The notes: a model not told the origin generated them from the sequence alone. 64,000 nt of DNA from an uncultured Bdellovibrionales bacterium (GCA_903926205.1 CAIYID010000060.1:72242-136241); one strand, 5' to 3'. Positions 1 through 9,190 are shown, counted from the first letter of the stretch. Program-made: numbers and translations.

Positions 1-2
1 GT

Positions 3-515
3 GGAGAAAAAAATGTCGAAAAAAAAGATTTGCCTGAGTGGGTTGCTATTCAAACGCAAGTGAGTGCTTTAAATGCAAGGATTGAGCAAAAAAGAGAAGC
101 CATTGCTCGGCTGATCGCTGAGAAACACGACTTGCCAGCGAGCTCTCCTGAAATCAAATCTGTGATTGATCAAATGGTTTCCGAGCACAAAGAAATGTTG
201 AAGCTAACAGAAGAATTCCAAAAAAAATTGACGATTTTCAAATTTCGATACCCAGAAAAAGGCACCAAAGAAAGCCGTAAATATGGTTCTGTCGAAGTTA
301 AATCTCTAGATCAAATGGAGCAAGAATTAGGAATTGATGGAAGACTGAATCGAAATTCAAAAAAAATTCGATCTCAATACGGAGCGGCTCCTACTGAAGA
401 CTCCAGCTCCCTCGAAAAAACAGGAAAAAACTTCAAGTTAAAAAATGAAGCCAATGAGCCTCCTTCGCCTCAAAAATCCATCGACGAAACGGGTTCCATC
501 ATTTTAAAAAAGTGA
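3..515 (+). CDS. Hypothetical charged coiled-coil protein, 5' end cut by the window
   Basis: The reading frame is open from base 3, so the start lies outside the window; the first in-frame start codon inside it, TTG at 30, has no clear ribosome site and coding sense continues upstream. The visible 170 residues are highly charged and helical in the first half (likely coiled coil, about residues 10-75). A Ser/Pro/Lys-rich, probably disordered tail follows and ends in two lysines. No signal peptide or known motif is visible. The stop is only 2 bases from the stop of the convergent histidine kinase gene. Function unknown. Confidence 0.6.
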   Translation, partial: GEKNVEKKDLPEWVAIQTQVSALNARIEQKREAIARLIAEKHDLPASSPEIKSVIDQMVSEHKEMLKLTEEFQKKLTIFKFRYPEKGTKESRKYGSVEVKSLDQMEQELGIDGRLNRNSKKIRSQYGAAPTEDSSSLEKTGKNFKLKNEANEPPSPQKSIDETGSIILKK

Positions 516-517
516 GA

Positions 518-2227
518 TCAAGCGGCTGACGGAGCTCGAGTTTTTTGTCGTTTCGGAAGATCAATCACAAAACAAGTGTGCTTTTGTTCCTCTTGATAGC
601 GAAGTTGCCCTTGATGATTTTTCATAATTCCCATTGAAATACTTAGCCCAAGACCTGTGCCTTTTCCAATTTCTTTGGTGGTGAAAAAGGGATTCATCAT
701 CTTATCAATGATTGCCGATGGAATTCCATCACCACAGTCGATGACGAAAATATTCACCTTAGAATTAAGATCTTTGACTTTTATTTCTATCCATTTGTCT
801 TTGTTATCCTGAATGGCATCGAAAGAATTATTAAGTAAATTTAAAAGCACCTGTGAAATCTCAGTCGACCGACATTCGACGTCAAAATCCTTCAACAGTT
901 CAAATTTCAGAGTAACGCCACCGTTTTTAAGTCGTTCACCACAAAGATCCAAGGTTTCTTCGATGATTTGCTTCAAACTCACAATAAGCATCGGATCATT
1001 ATCGCTCACTCTCCCAATTGACCGAAGACCTTTAATGATTTTAGAAATCCTATCAATGGTACTGATCGCTTTTTCCAAGTTGAGCTTTACTTTATTTACA
1101 TCAAAGGAGCCTCTATTGATTATCTGCAAACTTTGAGAAATCTTCCCGTGTATAATCGCTAGTGGGTTATTGATCTCGTGGGCAACTCCAGCTGCCATTT
1201 CACCAATTGTTGCCAATCTTGAACTCTGAGCCATTTTCATTTGTTGATCCAGCACCATTGAATTCAACTTTATCTGCTCCGTGAAATCTTGAGCTGTCCC
1301 TGTAAAACGAATAACATTTTTTTCTGAGTCGAGACTCGGTTCTCCTCTGACTGAAATATACTTGGTTTCGCCCGTTTTCGAAATAATTCTGATTTCAAAT
1401 TCAAATCGTTGTTTTAATTCTAGTGCCGTTTTAAAAATTCGCGCCGGCATCGCGGCATCTTCGGGGTGAAATTTACTTTGAACTAAGTGTAAGAAATTTT
1501 CAGTATTAAGCTCCTCTACTTCAAATATTTTTAATTGTTCTTTTGAACAGTAAAAATGATGAGTTTTCAAGTCGAGGTCCCAGTTTCCGATTTTTGACAA
1601 TCGTTGAGCATTTTCTAAAAGGGCTTCCATTTGCTTTGATTTTTGAAGCTCTTGGCCCATAGTGTTTTTTAATTTTAAGGCATGCAGTCCAAAGTTCACC
1701 GAGAAAAAGGCGGTGATAGAGAACGCGCCTATAAAATTTACTGATTTAAACATGCTCTCGGGGAAATTGTCAGCATACCAAATATTTGACAGCTCTGGCG
1801 AAGGGCAGAATCGAATAAAAATCCATGATAAAAATATCGTTGATAAGCCAATAATGATTTCATCCTTTTCTCGCGAGTCGAATAAAATGAGACACATGAC
1901 CGTAAGTGGAATGCAGTAGAACTCAATGGTCACATCTTGTTTAACTCCGATATGAGTGGAACAAATATAGGAGAGACCAGAAAAAATAAATAACCACCGT
2001 GCCGCGAAATGGTATCTCTTTTTTTCAAAATACAAAATAAGTGGAGTTTGCAAAATTGGTGCAAGAAAAATAAATACAAACATAAAATAAGCACCGATAT
2101 ACAAATAAAAAAGTGAGTACAACTCCACAAGAAAAAATACCGCAAAGATATAGGTCTGCAGAAGAATTCTACCTTCATCTGATTGATTAGGACCCTTTAG
2201 AAATTGATCAAGCCTCTTCCAAAGCAT
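518..2227 (-). CDS. Membrane-bound PAS sensor histidine kinase
   Basis: This is a two-component sensor kinase that would autophosphorylate on histidine and pass the phosphate to a response regulator. About six hydrophobic segments span residues 22-185, followed by a short coiled linker, a PAS domain (about 205-320), and a dimerisation domain with the H-box around His350 (VAHEINNP). The ATPase domain has an N-box around Asn467 (LLNNSFDAI), a G1 box DCGDGIP near 497 and a G2 box GKGTGLGLS near 521. All catalytic boxes are intact. The ATG at 2227 is preceded by GGGAG. There is no receiver domain and no adjacent response regulator, so this is an orphan kinase with an unknown signal. Confidence 0.9.
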   Translation of the reverse strand: MLWKRLDQFLKGPNQSDEGRILLQTYIFAVFFLVELYSLFYLYIGAYFMFVFIFLAPILQTPLILYFEKKRYHFAARWLFIFSGLSYICSTHIGVKQDVTIEFYCIPLTVMCLILFDSREKDEIIIGLSTIFLSWIFIRFCPSPELSNIWYADNFPESMFKSVNFIGAFSITAFFSVNFGLHALKLKNTMGQELQKSKQMEALLENAQRLSKIGNWDLDLKTHHFYCSKEQLKIFEVEELNTENFLHLVQSKFHPEDAAMPARIFKTALELKQRFEFEIRIISKTGETKYISVRGEPSLDSEKNVIRFTGTAQDFTEQIKLNSMVLDQQMKMAQSSRLATIGEMAAGVAHEINNPLAIIHGKISQSLQIINRGSFDVNKVKLNLEKAISTIDRISKIIKGLRSIGRVSDNDPMLIVSLKQIIEETLDLCGERLKNGGVTLKFELLKDFDVECRSTEISQVLLNLLNNSFDAIQDNKDKWIEIKVKDLNSKVNIFVIDCGDGIPSAIIDKMMNPFFTTKEIGKGTGLGLSISMGIMKNHQGQLRYQEEQKHTCFVIDLPKRQKTRAPSAA

Positions 2228-2393
2228 TCGCGCTCCCGGAAAAATTTCCTAATTTCCTATCGGATTTCAGCAAGCTTTCTAAATCTTTTTGTAAAATAAC
2301 AGCATGTTCGATTAATTTATTTAAATTGCGACAAACTCTTTTACAGGCACATGGTCTAGACGAATCAAAATGAACCATCTTGGCAGGTCCAAT

Positions 2394-3341
2394 TTAAATT
2401 TTTTTAAAGATGCCCCAAAGCACTCCAAAAAAATAGGCGGCAGACGCCCAGGCAGGAAGAAATAATTTTGCTCCAAAAAAAGTTCTTCCTGGATTCTTTT
2501 TCAAATAAATCAGAATTGGAATAGAGGCTGCCGATAATAAAATATTTATGAACAGCCAAAATATTAATCCAATAAATGAACCTAAAATAAAAAACCCTGG
2601 ATGAATTTTTAGGAAATAGCCGCGACCTAAACCATATTTAAAAATTTGATTAAGAAAAACAAGCAGATCCTGTCGCCGAAAATGATACACAATTAATTTA
2701 GAAGAATAAAACGCACGACCTTGCGCCTGTTGCAACCGCCAAACTAATTCATTTTCTTCACCAAAGGGTAACTCCTTTGAGAACTTCAGTTCAGTAGATT
2801 TCTTTATCGCTAAATTACATAAAATCAACTCTGCCTCGTTAACATCTTGAAACTCCCCTTGCCCCTGATACCTCCGTCGGAACGGCCCACAAAACCAGGA
2901 TTTTAAAAACCAGTCAGAAAGTGTTTCTACATCCCCGCTTCCTGGGGGCAGCAGATTGGGTCCACCGATAATGCTAAACTCTGGATATTTTTTTATAATA
3001 TTAGAAAATTCTTGAAAATATTTTGTTTCATAGTAGGCGTCATCATCAATAAATAAATACCAAGTAAAGTTCGGAAATTTTTCCATCAGCTGATTTCTTG
3101 CTGAAGGAGCATCAATCGCCTCTTCGTTGCCATAGAGATGAATCTTTAAATTCGGTGTTTGCTTTTGAAAATTTTCAATAAATCCAGAATTATTTCCATC
3201 GATCGGATTTAAATTTAATAAGACTTCCACTGCGATTTCTTGTGAAAAATGATTAGCGTCAACAATAGACTGAAGGCATCTTTGAAGAAGAGGCAACCGT
3301 TGATGACTTACAATGACGATAGCAAGATTGATTTTCGGCAG
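2394..3341 (-). CDS. Family 2 glycosyltransferase with C-terminal membrane anchor
   Basis: This is a GT-A fold glycosyltransferase that likely adds a sugar to a cell-surface polysaccharide or lipid carrier. The metal-binding motif appears as FIDDDAYYE, and two hydrophobic segments near the C-terminus (about residues 245-290) anchor it to the membrane. The first conventional start codon (TTG at 3296) would remove the first beta strand of the nucleotide-binding fold. The sequence INLAIVIVSHQRLP, typical of GT2 N-termini, is encoded just upstream in the same frame. The frame opens after a stop at 3345-3347, leaving CTG at 3341 as the best start, with GGGTGATC in ribosome-site position. Substrate unknown. 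Confidence 0.8.
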   Translation of the reverse strand: MPKINLAIVIVSHQRLPLLQRCLQSIVDANHFSQEIAVEVLLNLNPIDGNNSGFIENFQKQTPNLKIHLYGNEEAIDAPSARNQLMEKFPNFTWYLFIDDDAYYETKYFQEFSNIIKKYPEFSIIGGPNLLPPGSGDVETLSDWFLKSWFCGPFRRRYQGQGEFQDVNEAELILCNLAIKKSTELKFSKELPFGEENELVWRLQQAQGRAFYSSKLIVYHFRRQDLLVFLNQIFKYGLGRGYFLKIHPGFFILGSFIGLIFWLFINILLSAASIPILIYLKKNPGRTFFGAKLFLPAWASAAYFFGVLWGIFKKI

Positions 3342-3342
3342 A

Positions 3343-3353
3343 GATCACCCTTT
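3343..3353 (-). promoter_or_regulatory. Ribosome binding site supporting a CTG start
   Basis: On the minus strand AAAGGGTGATC ends two bases before CTG at 3341. It matches the extended anti-Shine-Dalgarno consensus (AAGGAGGTGATC) closely, at the usual distance from the start. This favours the CTG over the downstream TTG at 3296. Confidence 0.45.
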
Positions 3354-3454
3354 GATTATTCAACAGATCTATGAAAATATCGAAATTGATTGTTTCGTAT
3401 TTTCCACAATGAGTTGCAACTTTTCAACCTTTATTAGCAAACAGGGAATTTAGA

Positions 3455-3976
3455 TTGGTCAAAAAAATTGTTATTATAGGAAATGCAGCAGGAGGGAAAT
3501 CAAAACTCAGCAGAAAATTAGGAAAACTTCACCAGCTTCCAGTCACTCACGTTGATAGTTTACAATTCTTACCTGGCCTCGCGCTCCGTCCTCACCAAGA
3601 TACATTAAAACTACTAAATGAGGTTTTATTACAAGAAAACTGGATCCTTGATGGCTACGGCCCTTTGGATAATCTGGAAAATCGATTTCAGCTCGCAGAC
3701 CGAATCATTTTTATTGATCTACCGTTGTGGCAACATTATTGGTGGCTCACAAAACGTCAAATTTTAAATCTCTGGAGTCGTCGTTCTGAGCTTCCAGAAA
3801 ACTGCAATGAACTCACATGGTCTCATTCGAAAAAAATGATTCTTACAATTTGGAAAACTCATCGGCTCATGAGACCAGAGCTATTAAGAATATTGAGTAG
3901 AGACTCTTTGAAAAACAAGGTTATCGTTATTCATAATTTAAGAGAGTGGAATTCGCTTTACCAACAAGGTTTCTAA
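3455..3976 (+). CDS. Small P-loop kinase of the adenylate kinase/FlaR-like type
   Basis: This small cytoplasmic P-loop NTPase resembles proteins annotated as DNA topology modulation protein FlaR and other adenylate-kinase-like enzymes. Walker A is GNAAGGKS at residues 9-16 and is followed by the typical LSRKLG helix. VDSLQFLPG lies about 20 residues further on, where this family binds the acceptor, and IIFIDLP is the likely Walker B strand (about residues 88-94). The start is TTG at 3455 with AGGGA seven to eight bases upstream. The length (173 aa) is normal for the family. The substrate is unknown, and the FlaR name should not be read as a proven role in DNA topology. Confidence 0.7.
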   Translation: MVKKIVIIGNAAGGKSKLSRKLGKLHQLPVTHVDSLQFLPGLALRPHQDTLKLLNEVLLQENWILDGYGPLDNLENRFQLADRIIFIDLPLWQHYWWLTKRQILNLWSRRSELPENCNELTWSHSKKMILTIWKTHRLMRPELLRILSRDSLKNKVIVIHNLREWNSLYQQGF

Positions 3977-3977
3977 T

Positions 3978-4649
3978 TCAAAGAGGAATTTCAAGGCCCA
4001 CTTCATTCAGTAGAAAATTTGCCATGACTTTAAAATTCACTTGAACTTCTCGCGATCGAAACAAATTGTAAGAATAGTGAAAAAATGGAAGAGGAATAAT
4101 ATCGACGGACTCACCATTAATGTAGGTGACTGTTTTAAAGGTAAAGCCATCGATCGCATAGCAACCGCTGAAGTTATTGGTGCCTGGGGCGCACACCAAG
4201 GGCGTCTCCCGAGCATAAACACCCAAGGTAAAGCCCCAATTGGAATCACGATTGATTCTGGAGTTGACACCGATTTGAATCGTTCCGGCTAAGTTATTAA
4301 AACAATCCTTGATCACGGCCCCCATCAACAAAAGGCCGTCGGGTATCTTGTATTCAAGACCAATTCCAGGAGTCAAAACCTCGTCGCCAGAGCTATTCAT
4401 TTTTCGAGGCATCGCCGCCGCTACGTCTGGCTCAGGCTGAAAACCATGAACAACAAAAGAGGGAATAACTAACTGAAGTCTGGACTGGGAGGCCGGATAA
4501 TACTCAGAATCACTGACTTGAGTTGTCGAACGACTGACGGAAACTGAATCACGCAAGTCTTCTGCTAAATAGCGGCTGCTTTGTGCCGAGTGAACATTGA
4601 TTGAAAAAAAAATTCCAACAAACAAAATCGCATATTTTTGGAAAACCAT
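3978..4649 (-). CDS. Secreted hypothetical protein, probable outer-membrane beta protein
   Basis: A clear signal peptide covers about residues 1-21 (hydrophobic core AILFVGIFFSINV, then HSAQ). The remaining 200 residues alternate polar and hydrophobic positions with several glycine-aromatic strand patterns, as in small outer-membrane barrels, and carry three cysteines in the second half. The ATG at 4649 is preceded by a G-rich ribosome site. The stop lies one base beyond the stop of the convergent P-loop kinase gene. Another probable barrel protein lies upstream on the same strand. No enzyme motif recognised. Confidence 0.55.
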   Translation of the reverse strand: MVFQKYAILFVGIFFSINVHSAQSSRYLAEDLRDSVSVSRSTTQVSDSEYYPASQSRLQLVIPSFVVHGFQPEPDVAAAMPRKMNSSGDEVLTPGIGLEYKIPDGLLLMGAVIKDCFNNLAGTIQIGVNSRINRDSNWGFTLGVYARETPLVCAPGTNNFSGCYAIDGFTFKTVTYINGESVDIIPLPFFHYSYNLFRSREVQVNFKVMANFLLNEVGLEIPL

Positions 4650-4745
4650 CCTAGTCCCCCGCTTCCATTACATGACACCAAAGTACTGCTCTTCGGTTCA
4701 CCATAATTTGCGCTGGACTGGATGTTGTTCGGACCTGGACCTAGA

Positions 4746-5780
4746 CTAAAGAACTGAAAAAATCATCGAAACGCTAAGTGTGGTTAAATCCGGGCTTAGC
4801 TTAGTCGGATAAGTTTGAAGTCCTGGACTGATATATATATCGCGGTTATAGGCCCAGCCTAAGCCAAGTGATGCTGTCGGAGAATTTGGTAAAAGCACTG
4901 AAATATCCTCTGACGCCATGGGATTGTAAAATGGAATACTCAAAAAAGTAGAAATATCCAAGCGATCTGTCACATGATATTTCATACCAGGGCCAGCCTC
5001 TATAGAATACTGCTGAGAATTTCCGTCTCCCCCGTTAGCTGGGCGACGAGAGCCGCCACCTTGGTGTTTTGCAGTACCTGGTGAATTGGAGCTCGCTTTT
5101 CCCCCATCATACCCACGATTATAAAACACTAATGTTCCGCGAGTCTCCATGGAAAAAGCAAAACGACTGGCTCCTAAATCTTTGACAAAATTAGCCATGA
5201 TAGTAGCACCCGCTACCTGGCCAACAGCTTGATTTTCAGGGGAAGTCGTTACACTTAAGCTCGGCGACAGCAGCATTTGTACATCTCGAACACGATTTGC
5301 AATATTGTAAGCAACAAAAGGCCTACTGATATCAGTTCGATCAACTCCTTGAAGTGGATGATTGAAAGACAAACCTGTACCAAAACCCAAAGAGTGATCT
5401 GAATCCAAGCGATACCGAGCACTCACATTACCAGACAAAGTTTGCGCTTCATTTTGTATTTTTTTATCTGGATTTGGAACACTTGAAGAGGAGGGCTCTC
5501 CAATTGTCGGTCCTTTTAAATTCATACTGGAACTCATGCTGTAACGAGAAAGAGACCCGCCTTGAGCGCGTAATCTCAGATCAGTTAATTTATTATCGTC
5601 TTTAAATTCTCTGTTATGTAAAATTTTATCGAGCTTTTCGTAATGCTTATTATATTCAAGAGAAGAATCGACCGTTGTCGTAGCAGAAATTTGAAGAGTG
5701 GTCGCCGAGGCTTGGCCTAACGCCGAAGAAGCGAAAGCAACACCAGCAAGCAAACAGCAGACGGCGAAAAACATATTCAT
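4746..5780 (-). CDS. Probable outer-membrane beta-barrel protein
   Basis: A signal peptide is evident if translation starts at ATG 5780 (MNMFFAVCCLLAGVAF, then ALGQA); a GGGGGG run sits just upstream. The longer frame from TTG at 5840 adds 20 polar residues before the signal and is less likely. The mature protein is rich in Ser, Gly and Asn with repeated amphipathic strands. It has a Gly/Ser-rich insert near the middle (GGGSRRPANGG region) and a C-terminal strand ending SVSMIFSVL, all consistent with a barrel of about 14-16 strands. Solute or role unknown. It may be co-transcribed with the smaller secreted protein downstream (gap about 96 bases). Confidence 0.6.
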   Translation of the reverse strand: MNMFFAVCCLLAGVAFASSALGQASATTLQISATTTVDSSLEYNKHYEKLDKILHNREFKDDNKLTDLRLRAQGGSLSRYSMSSSMNLKGPTIGEPSSSSVPNPDKKIQNEAQTLSGNVSARYRLDSDHSLGFGTGLSFNHPLQGVDRTDISRPFVAYNIANRVRDVQMLLSPSLSVTTSPENQAVGQVAGATIMANFVKDLGASRFAFSMETRGTLVFYNRGYDGGKASSNSPGTAKHQGGGSRRPANGGDGNSQQYSIEAGPGMKYHVTDRLDISTFLSIPFYNPMASEDISVLLPNSPTASLGLGWAYNRDIYISPGLQTYPTKLSPDLTTLSVSMIFSVL

Positions 5781-5964
5781 GAGCCCCCCAACAAAACGCA
5801 CCGAACAAATTTGATATTGCCTCTCTGTATGATTCGCCAATCATTGAGTCAATTTTAATTTCTCTTTTTGCTCACCTGAGAGCTCAAACTTGTGAAAATA
5901 AGTCTTATCAACCCGTTATTGCTGATATAATTTCAAACCATAATTTCTGATAAAAAATCATTGA

Positions 5965-7344
5965 TTATGAAAACGGCTCAAATCTTGCCGTAAAATGTTT
6001 AAGAATGGCGGGTTCATAACTGAATTTTAAACCCTTCAAAGAGTTTTTTCGTTCCGCTAACTCTCCCATTCCTTCTAAAATATAATCGACATGACTTTGT
6101 GTGTACACGCGACGAGGAAAAGCCAATCGCACAAGCTCCATTTTTGAGGGAATAAATTTATTGTTTTCTTTTTTACCAAACATCACTGAGCCAATTTCAC
6201 AAGCACGAACTCCCTCCGATAAATACAGTTCACAAACAAGAGCTTGTCCCGGAAATTGTTCTTGCGGAATATGCGGCAAAAAAGCTTTTGCATCAATATA
6301 AACAGCGTGCCCTCCGGCCGGCTGGAGAGTCGGGATTCCGGCTTTGTTCAAACCAGCTGCCATGTAACGGCTTACGGCCACTCGATAGGATAAGTAATCC
6401 TCATCCATGCCTTCCTCTAAACCCACCGCCATTGCTTCCAAATCTCGCGCAGCCAGGCCTCCATAAGTAGGAAAACCTTCTGTCAAAATCAAAAGACTGC
6501 GGAGTTTCTCTACCCACTCATCATTTTTCAGAGCAATAAATCCGCCGATATTTACCATTGCATCTTTTTTGGCACTCATCATACAACCGTCTGCTAAATC
6601 GAAGGTCATTTTAACAATCTCGCGAATAGATTTATCCGCCATTCCTTTTTCACGCTCTTTGATAAAGTAGCTATTTTCTGCAAATCGACAAACATCAAGA
6701 ATGAATGGAATTTTATAACGTTTGTAAATCTCTGAAGCCCCACGAAGATTTTCCATAGACACGGGCTGCCCGCCGCCGGTGTTATTTGTGATAGTGATCA
6801 TGCCGCAAGGAATGTGAGAAGCGTATTGCTTACAAAAATCTTCCAATTTTTGTAAGTTGATATTTCCTTTGAAAGGATAATTAAGCTGAGGGTCTTTACC
6901 TTCTTCAATCACAAGATCAACCGCTTCCGCTCCTTGATATTCAATATTGGCACGAGTCGTATCAAAGTGATTATTGGAAGGGACGAGGTCGCCTTTTTTC
7001 AGAAGGGAAGTGAATAATAATTTCTCTGCCGCGCGCCCTTGATGCGTTGGAAGAACAAATTTATAACCCATGATTTCTTGAATCTTTTTTTCAAATCTTT
7101 CGAAACTAGTGGAACCCGCGTAAACTTCATCGGCCACCATCATAGCGCCCCATTGTGCGGCACTCATGGCGGTGGTTCCAGAGTCAGTTAAAAAATCGAA
7201 GGTCACATTCTTCGCTTTGACTAAAAAAAGATTATAGCCAGCTTCCTTCAGCAAAGTCTCCCGCTGAGTTCTTGTTGTTTGAGGAAGCGGCTCTACAACT
7301 TTAATTCGAAATGGTTCGATAATTGTTTTTCTATTTGTTTTCAT
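5965..7344 (-). CDS. tnaA: Tryptophanase (PLP-dependent tryptophan indole-lyase)
   Basis: Cytoplasmic beta-eliminating lyase of fold type I that would convert tryptophan to indole, pyruvate and ammonia. The full-length protein (about 459 aa) carries the family landmarks EPFRIKVVEP, LTDSGT, PTHQGR, GGQPVSM, CRFAENSYFIKERE and SAKKDAMVNIGG; the second lysine of SAKKD (about residue 260) is the Schiff-base lysine. Tyrosine phenol-lyase is the close alternative. Where that enzyme has an Arg in its MERG motif this protein reads CEIGS, and the FDTTR site carries the tryptophanase-type Asp, so tryptophanase fits better. ATG at 7344 is preferred over TTG at 7350. No tnaC-like leader or tnaB permease is seen. 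Confidence 0.82.
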   Translation of the reverse strand: MKTNRKTIIEPFRIKVVEPLPQTTRTQRETLLKEAGYNLFLVKAKNVTFDFLTDSGTTAMSAAQWGAMMVADEVYAGSTSFERFEKKIQEIMGYKFVLPTHQGRAAEKLLFTSLLKKGDLVPSNNHFDTTRANIEYQGAEAVDLVIEEGKDPQLNYPFKGNINLQKLEDFCKQYASHIPCGMITITNNTGGGQPVSMENLRGASEIYKRYKIPFILDVCRFAENSYFIKEREKGMADKSIREIVKMTFDLADGCMMSAKKDAMVNIGGFIALKNDEWVEKLRSLLILTEGFPTYGGLAARDLEAMAVGLEEGMDEDYLSYRVAVSRYMAAGLNKAGIPTLQPAGGHAVYIDAKAFLPHIPQEQFPGQALVCELYLSEGVRACEIGSVMFGKKENNKFIPSKMELVRLAFPRRVYTQSHVDYILEGMGELAERKNSLKGLKFSYEPAILKHFTARFEPFS

Positions 7345-7363
7345 GGCCAAAGCCTAACAAGTT

Positions 7364-7392
7364 TTGACCGACTTGACAAAAGACTTTACAAA
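7364..7392 (+). promoter_or_regulatory. Weak candidate promoter for the PilZ gene
   Basis: TTGACC at 7364-7369 and TACAAA at 7387-7392 are separated by 17 bases, about 40 bases upstream of the PilZ gene start. The spacing fits a housekeeping promoter but the -10 match is only moderate. The region also serves as the upstream region of the divergent tryptophanase gene. Confidence 0.25.
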
Positions 7393-7433
7393 TCAACAGA
7401 CTCACTTAGAATTAAAACTTGAGGGCTTCACTT

Positions 7434-8135
7434 GTGTCAGAAAAACAAGAAACCATTTTTATTAAAATTAAGGATTTCGAGGAAAAAAGGAAACTTCTTG
7501 ATGGCCTTCTTTTGGAGCGAAAAGATCTCCTGATCAAATCAGCCTCCCCTTGTGATGACGTATTTTCTGTTGTGCCGATCAGCCTTGTGCGCAACCAGCT
7601 TAAATGCGAATTTGGAACCGCCACGACCAAAAAAACAAATTTTAATCAGGTTATTTTGCAATTTGGTGTCGGTGCCGAAAAATATCTGACTCTGTGTGAT
7701 TGTACTTTTTCTGAAAAAACAATCACACTAAGTCTAGATTCAGAAATTTTTAGAATACAAAGAAGAGAAGATTTTAGGCTCAAATTGCCCACAAGCTATG
7801 ATGCTCATTTTCAAGTTCTTTTTCACAACGAAAAAGAGTTAAAAAAACCGGTAAAAATTCCACTGATTGATTTGAGCGCTGGGGGCTGTCGCTTAAGTTT
7901 CAAAAAAAATGATTTTGAAATAAAAAAGAATGACCGATTGAGCGGGAAAATTCAGCTTGCAGGGCGAAAAGAAATTCTTGTTGACTCCACCGTCAAGCAC
8001 ATTGAAGAAAATCCTACTAATGATAAAATCCTCATGCTTGGAGCTCAATTCACTAAACTTTCAAATGCCTCAAAAACTCTTTTAACAGGAGTTGTAATGG
8101 ATGTTTACAAAAGACTTTTTTCAAGAATAGCGTGA
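7434..8135 (+). CDS. PilZ-domain protein, probable cyclic-di-GMP receptor
   Basis: The C-terminal half is a PilZ domain with both ligand motifs: an arginine motif QRREDFRLKLP (RRxxxR) and, about 40 residues later, DLSAGGCRL (DxSxxG). Proteins with these motifs bind cyclic di-GMP and usually affect motility, adhesion or surface behaviour. The N-terminal half (about 100 residues) resembles the YcgR-type N-terminal barrel in position and length, though not by a motif I can name. GTG at 7434 has GAGGG 8 bases upstream, and the earlier TTG at 7419 overlaps that ribosome site. The last 31 bases overlap the convergent transporter gene. Confidence 0.85.
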   Translation: MSEKQETIFIKIKDFEEKRKLLDGLLLERKDLLIKSASPCDDVFSVVPISLVRNQLKCEFGTATTKKTNFNQVILQFGVGAEKYLTLCDCTFSEKTITLSLDSEIFRIQRREDFRLKLPTSYDAHFQVLFHNEKELKKPVKIPLIDLSAGGCRLSFKKNDFEIKKNDRLSGKIQLAGRKEILVDSTVKHIEENPTNDKILMLGAQFTKLSNASKTLLTGVVMDVYKRLFSRIA

Positions 8136-9190
8136 CTGACAAGCCACCAGCTAAGACCACTGATGACAACTAAGGCCCAACTTGGAATATTTCGACGAAA
8201 ACTCAATCCCAATAAAAGAAATGGAATAATGAGTTGAGGTCCACGGATCGTCTCTAGCAAGGATAGTAAAACAATGACGATGCCTGCTGCTATCGCGGCC
8301 GTCGCTCCCACTGAAAAAGACTTCACCCACACCTGTCTTGAAAACCAATTGTAGGCACGAGGGAACCAAGTGGTCATATTGAAAAACCCTGGAAGGAAAA
8401 TTCCAACCGTCGCCACCAACGCCCCCAACCATCCGGCTAGCCGATAGCCCACAAAAGTTACGGTCACTGAAATTGGACCCGGAGTTAATTGTCCAAAGGA
8501 CAAGGCGTCCATAAACTGATCTTTTGTTACCCAGTGTTGTACTTCTACAAAATCTTTTTGCAAGAGAGGCAAGATGGCAAAACCAGTACCAAAAGCCAAA
8601 CCCCCAGCTTTCAGACAAATTAAAAAAAGATCTAAGCTGATATAAGAACTCAATTTTAATGGTCGCGGCTTAAAGTTCAAAAATAGAGAAAAGACACCTG
8701 CACCAATGATCACAAAGGGTTCAAATATTTTCAGTGGACCTAAAACTAAAAGTGAAATAACAAATAAAACCCAAAATCGATTTTGAGTAAAATTTCCTTT
8801 TGTTAGAGAGTACAAGGCCATCACTATTAAAACAAAAGCACCAGCCTGCATCCCCTCCAGCAGATTCAAAATTTCGGCGTTAGCGCGAAACTTATCGTAA
8901 TAAATTGCCAAACCCACCATCATTAAAGCAGACGGTAAGATAAAAAATGACAGAGAGAAAAACGCAGTCCAAAAACCACCTAATCGGTAAGCAATGAAAG
9001 TTAAGACCTGAGCCGCCGTTGGACCAGGCAAAGTTTTTATCAGTGCCAAGGACTTTTTAAACTCTTCCTCGGTAATGAGCTTTTGTTTATCAACTAAATC
9101 TCTTTGAATTTGCGCAATAATGGCCAAGGGGCCACCAAAAGCCGTGAATCCCATTCGTAAAAAATAGAAAATAATTTTGTAGTTAATCAA
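8105..9190 (-). CDS. chrA: ChrA-type chromate transporter
   Basis: Inner-membrane protein of the CHR family with the duplicated two-domain layout (361 aa, ten or more hydrophobic segments). Each half begins with the family signature: MGFTAFGGPLAII near residue 13 and KAGGLAFGTGFAILP near residue 200. Both halves carry a proline-glycine pair after a polar loop (TLPGPTAAQ and LTPGPISV). Characterised members export chromate; many relatives have no proven substrate. The start codon overlaps the stop of the upstream lipoprotein gene (ATGA), indicating co-transcription. The 3' end overlaps the PilZ gene by 31 bases. Confidence 0.88.
   Translation of the reverse strand: MINYKIIFYFLRMGFTAFGGPLAIIAQIQRDLVDKQKLITEEEFKKSLALIKTLPGPTAAQVLTFIAYRLGGFWTAFFSLSFFILPSALMMVGLAIYYDKFRANAEILNLLEGMQAGAFVLIVMALYSLTKGNFTQNRFWVLFVISLLVLGPLKIFEPFVIIGAGVFSLFLNFKPRPLKLSSYISLDLFLICLKAGGLAFGTGFAILPLLQKDFVEVQHWVTKDQFMDALSFGQLTPGPISVTVTFVGYRLAGWLGALVATVGIFLPGFFNMTTWFPRAYNWFSRQVWVKSFSVGATAAIAAGIVIVLLSLLETIRGPQLIIPFLLLGLSFRRNIPSWALVVISGLSWWLVSHAILEKSLL

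Noticed and set aside
813-1136. 107-codon plus-strand frame inside the histidine kinase gene
   Set aside because: It runs opposite the conserved kinase domain, has no ribosome site and reads as a mirror of the real gene.
5965-7344. Tyrosine phenol-lyase as the identity
   Set aside because: The position of its substrate-binding Arg (MERG motif) reads CEIG as in tryptophanase, and FDTT carries the tryptophanase-type Asp.
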